Shown: positions 61,560-64,000 of the stretch, in pieces | How positions within the stretch are numbered: position 1 is the first letter of the stretch | Layout: each line of letters opens with the position of its first letter | Source: Weeksellaceae bacterium | GTDB taxonomy: Bacteria; Bacteroidota; Bacteroidia; Flavobacteriales; Weeksellaceae | Reading direction: 5' to 3' | Length of the DNA stretch: 64,000 nucleotides | NCBI GenBank assembly: GCA_949788275.1 | Contig: OX460916.1 | Span: forward strand, 2,666,001 to 2,730,000 | The notes under the pieces: model-generated | Databases searched by the model: none | Told to the model about the DNA's origin: nothing | What the model saw: only the letters and a program-made list of their open reading frames with translations | Position numbers and translations under genes: made by a program

Positions 61560-61910
61560 ATGAAGAAAGTATTTTTTTTAAAAACATGCGATACCTGTAA
61601 ACGAATTTTAAAAGAACATGATTTTTCTGGATTCGACTTACACGACATTAAATCGACAGCGATAACCGAGGCCGAGTTAGAAGAACTTCACCAATTAGCG
61701 GGAAGTTATGAGGCGTTGTTCTCGCGTAGAGCACAAAACTATAAGAAGTTAGGCTTAAAGGACGTTGAGCTTTCTGAGGCTGATATCAAAAACTATATCC
61801 TATCGGATTATACGTTTTTAAAGCGTCCTGTTATTGTCGATGGACCTGTTATTTTTATTGGGAACGAAAAAAAGAATTTAGAGGCCTTAGCGGTCCATTT
61901 AGCACCATAA
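61560..61910 (+). CDS. ArsC/Spx-family thioredoxin-like protein
   Basis: 116 residues. Thioredoxin-like ArsC fold with Cys10 and Cys13 in KTCDTCKR, FSRRAQNYKKLGL, and FLKRPVIVDGPVIFIGN with the cis-Pro. Similar to YffB/ArsC-like proteins; true arsenate reduction is not implied, since no ars genes are nearby. Ends 8 bp before the DPP IV-type gene and may share its transcript. Confidence 0.85.
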   Translation: MKKVFFLKTCDTCKRILKEHDFSGFDLHDIKSTAITEAELEELHQLAGSYEALFSRRAQNYKKLGLKDVELSEADIKNYILSDYTFLKRPVIVDGPVIFIGNEKKNLEALAVHLAP

Positions 61911-61918
61911 ATACACAC

Positions 61919-64000
61919 ATGAAAAACACTATTTTACTATCAACTATCCTGTTGAGTAGCCTAAGCTTCGCTCAACAAAAAAAGTTGACCATGCAAGACG
62001 CTGTGCTTGGTCTTGGAACCAATTTGGCTGTAGAAAACCTACGTCAAGTTCAATTAATTCCTTCCCATCACGCCTTTACACAAAATGTAAAAACGAGTTA
62101 TGGCGAAGCTTTAATTCAGAAACAGCTCCCTTCACTAAAAGTCGATACGCTTTTTAGAAGCAAAGATTTCACCAATAACCGAATTCCAAGCTTAACATGG
62201 ATCGATGGTGACAGAGCTTTTTACCAAGATAAAACGGGCTTACAAATCATTGATAAAAAAGGACAAAAGAAAAGCTGGGCTACCTTACCTAAAGAAGCCG
62301 AGAATTTAGAATTTGATGCGGTAAACAACCAATTAGGTTATACCGTTGATAACAACTTTTTCTTTATCGATACCCACGGAAAAACCCATCAGGTAACCAC
62401 CGACGGACGTTACGAAATTGTCAATGGAAAATCGGTTCACCAAAATGAATTCGGTATTCACAAAGGAATTTTTATTTCACCAAAGGGAAGCTTAGTCGCT
62501 TTCTACCGCATGGACCAAACCGTAGTCGCCGACTACCCTATAGTCGATTGGTCGGTTCAACCAGCGGTGAATAAAAACATCAAATACCCCGCTGCGGGCA
62601 CAAAAAACCATACCGTTACCTTAGGTGTTTTTAATCCAAAAACCCAAAAAACAACGTTTATCAACACCGATACGTCAAAGGATCAATACTTAACCTCTGT
62701 TACTTGGTCACCCGACGAAAGTCATATTTACATCGGGGTGTTAAGCCGTAACCAAAAGCATTTACAACTCAATCAGTACAATGCCGTTTCAGGACAATTG
62801 GTAAAAACATTGTTCGAAGAAAAAGATGCGAAATATGTTGAACCCCAAAACGAATTATATTTCCTACCCGGTCATAAAAACGAATTTATCTGGTGGTCTC
62901 AGCGCGATGGTTTTATGCATTTATACCGATTTAATGCCGAAGGAAAATTACTCAATCCAATTACAAAAGGAAGTTGGTTAGTGAATGAAATTGTTGGTCA
63001 GAACGCCAAAACAAAAGAACTTTTTATAACCACAACCAAGGATTCTCCAAAAGATAAACAGCTCTATGCGGTAAATTGGGAAAACGGGAAATTGCGCAAA
63101 CTAAGCAGCAATCCTGGAATTCATAACGTTCAGGTTTCTTCCGATGGTCAATATGCCATCGATAGTTGGACCAACGAACAAACGCCACGCGTTATTGAGG
63201 CTTTATCAACAAATGGTAAATTCAAAGAAGTTCTGTTGACTGCTCAAAATCCATTAAAAGATTATGGAACAGCCAAGGTAGAAAATGTGCTATTAAAGGC
63301 CGATGATGGAACCGATTTATATGGAAAATTAATCTATCCATCGAACTTTGATGCGACTAAAAAATACCCTGTCATTGTTTATTTGTACAATGGTCCGCAT
63401 GCCCAAATGATTACCAATCGTTTTCCTGCTTCAGGAAATTTATGGTATGATGTGTTAGCCGACAAAGGCTACGTTGTTTTCTCAATGGACGGACGTGGAT
63501 CGTCGAATCGGGGGTTAAAATTTGAACAAGCCATCCATGCCAAGGCAGGAACCGTGGAAATGAACGATCAATTAAAAGGCGTCGATTTCTTAAAATCATT
63601 GCCTTTTGTGGACGCGAGCCGTATGGGAATTCATGGCTGGAGCTATGGCGGATTTATGACGACTTCATTTATGCTTCGTCAACCCGATGTTTTTAAAGCA
63701 GGTGTTGCTGGTGGACCGGTATTGGACTGGAAACAGTACGAAATAATGTACACCGAACGCTATATGGAGTCACCACAAGACAATCCGAAAGGCTATGAAG
63801 AGAATAACTTAATTAACCGTACCAAAGACTTGAAAGGGAAATTATTAATGATTCATGGCGCTCAAGACCCGGTGGTGGTTTGGCAACATTCGATCGATTT
63901 TGTCCGTGAAGCCGTAAAAAATGGCGTACAAATGGATTATTTCGTCTACCCTGGGCACGAACACAATGTCCGTGGGAAAGACCGCATTCATTTAATGCAA
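61919..64000 (+). CDS. Dipeptidyl-peptidase IV-type S9 peptidase (3' end outside window)
   Basis: 694 codons visible, open to the window edge. Signal peptide MKNTILLSTILLSSLSFAQ, eight-bladed DPPIV_N propeller (about 60-460; AFYRMDQT and VTWSPDE are family signatures), then the peptidase domain with YNGPHAQMIT, Ser575 in GWSYGGF, Asp650 in HGAQDPVV and His682 in PGHEHNV. Removes X-Pro dipeptides from peptides in the periplasm. Only the last few residues are missing. Confidence 0.93.
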   Translation, partial: MKNTILLSTILLSSLSFAQQKKLTMQDAVLGLGTNLAVENLRQVQLIPSHHAFTQNVKTSYGEALIQKQLPSLKVDTLFRSKDFTNNRIPSLTWIDGDRAFYQDKTGLQIIDKKGQKKSWATLPKEAENLEFDAVNNQLGYTVDNNFFFIDTHGKTHQVTTDGRYEIVNGKSVHQNEFGIHKGIFISPKGSLVAFYRMDQTVVADYPIVDWSVQPAVNKNIKYPAAGTKNHTVTLGVFNPKTQKTTFINTDTSKDQYLTSVTWSPDESHIYIGVLSRNQKHLQLNQYNAVSGQLVKTLFEEKDAKYVEPQNELYFLPGHKNEFIWWSQRDGFMHLYRFNAEGKLLNPITKGSWLVNEIVGQNAKTKELFITTTKDSPKDKQLYAVNWENGKLRKLSSNPGIHNVQVSSDGQYAIDSWTNEQTPRVIEALSTNGKFKEVLLTAQNPLKDYGTAKVENVLLKADDGTDLYGKLIYPSNFDATKKYPVIVYLYNGPHAQMITNRFPASGNLWYDVLADKGYVVFSMDGRGSSNRGLKFEQAIHAKAGTVEMNDQLKGVDFLKSLPFVDASRMGIHGWSYGGFMTTSFMLRQPDVFKAGVAGGPVLDWKQYEIMYTERYMESPQDNPKGYEENNLINRTKDLKGKLLMIHGAQDPVVVWQHSIDFVREAVKNGVQMDYFVYPGHEHNVRGKDRIHLMQ

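Noticed and set aside
61560-61910. arsC as the gene name
   Set aside because: The fold fits, but no other ars gene is near and the family contains Spx- and YffB-like proteins without arsenate reductase activity.

Overview
The window reads as a chromosome segment of a Flavobacteriia-type Bacteroidota, probably close to Weeksellaceae (inference). The evidence is a gliding lipoprotein (GldD), a mevalonate kinase next to a GGGP-type UbiA prenyltransferase, a CBS/NAD kinase/DUF6089/UppS/BamA/OmpH/OmpH cluster, a TonB receptor with DUF4374 and PepSY partners, A+T-rich DNA, and promoters with the Bacteroidota -7 element TAnnTTTG rather than strong Shine-Dalgarno sites. Both window ends cut genes: feoB at the left and a DPP IV-type peptidase at the right.

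Layout. 1-3.6 kb: end of feoB with its small Cys-rich partner, a membrane-anchored AraC-type regulator, and meaB. 3.6-9.08 kb: a 5.43-kb integrative element inserted in a tRNA-Asn gene. It has a 43-bp direct repeat at its ends, a tyrosine recombinase, a zinc-ribbon protein, an excisionase-like HTH protein, a polymerase-like protein with family A (PolA/T7 RNA polymerase) motifs, two small envelope-directed proteins and a Cro/C1-type repressor. A repeated putative integrase arm-site module lies inside both ends. 9.0-12.8 kb: two tRNA-Asn genes, rseP, gldD, ssb and mutY, all leftward. 12.9-16.9 kb: HU, a 30-aa basic protein, RNase G/E and a DEAD-box helicase. 17-27.4 kb: iron uptake (PepSY protein, outer-membrane barrel, TonB receptor, DUF4374 lipoprotein, siderophore-interacting protein, with two Fur-box-like palindromes) around a sulfatase-fold membrane enzyme. 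27.5-34.2 kb: phosphatase, metal P-type ATPase, lipoproteins, holB, a Fur-family regulator and a YiiX-like hydrolase. 34.2-42 kb: a czcCBA-type efflux operon behind its two-component system. 42-44.6 kb: a two-gene surface-protein operon divergent from an XRE regulator. 44.6-64 kb: two rRNA pseudouridine synthases, an S9 peptidase, isoprenoid genes, the BamA/OmpH cluster, rfbC-rfbD, serS, an ArsC-like protein and the DPP IV-type peptidase.

How the genes work together. The element looks like a self-contained integrate/excise/replicate module with no capsid or conjugation genes. The iron genes form a Fur-type regulon. The efflux operon has its own sensor. The BamA cluster builds the outer membrane.

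Most notable: (1) the polymerase-bearing tRNA-Asn element; (2) an intergenic repeat family in which two copies carry a perfect 20-bp hairpin whose outer 10 bp differ between copies yet pair fully in each; (3) five genes whose -7 element ends only 4-5 nt before the ATG, implying leaderless mRNAs.
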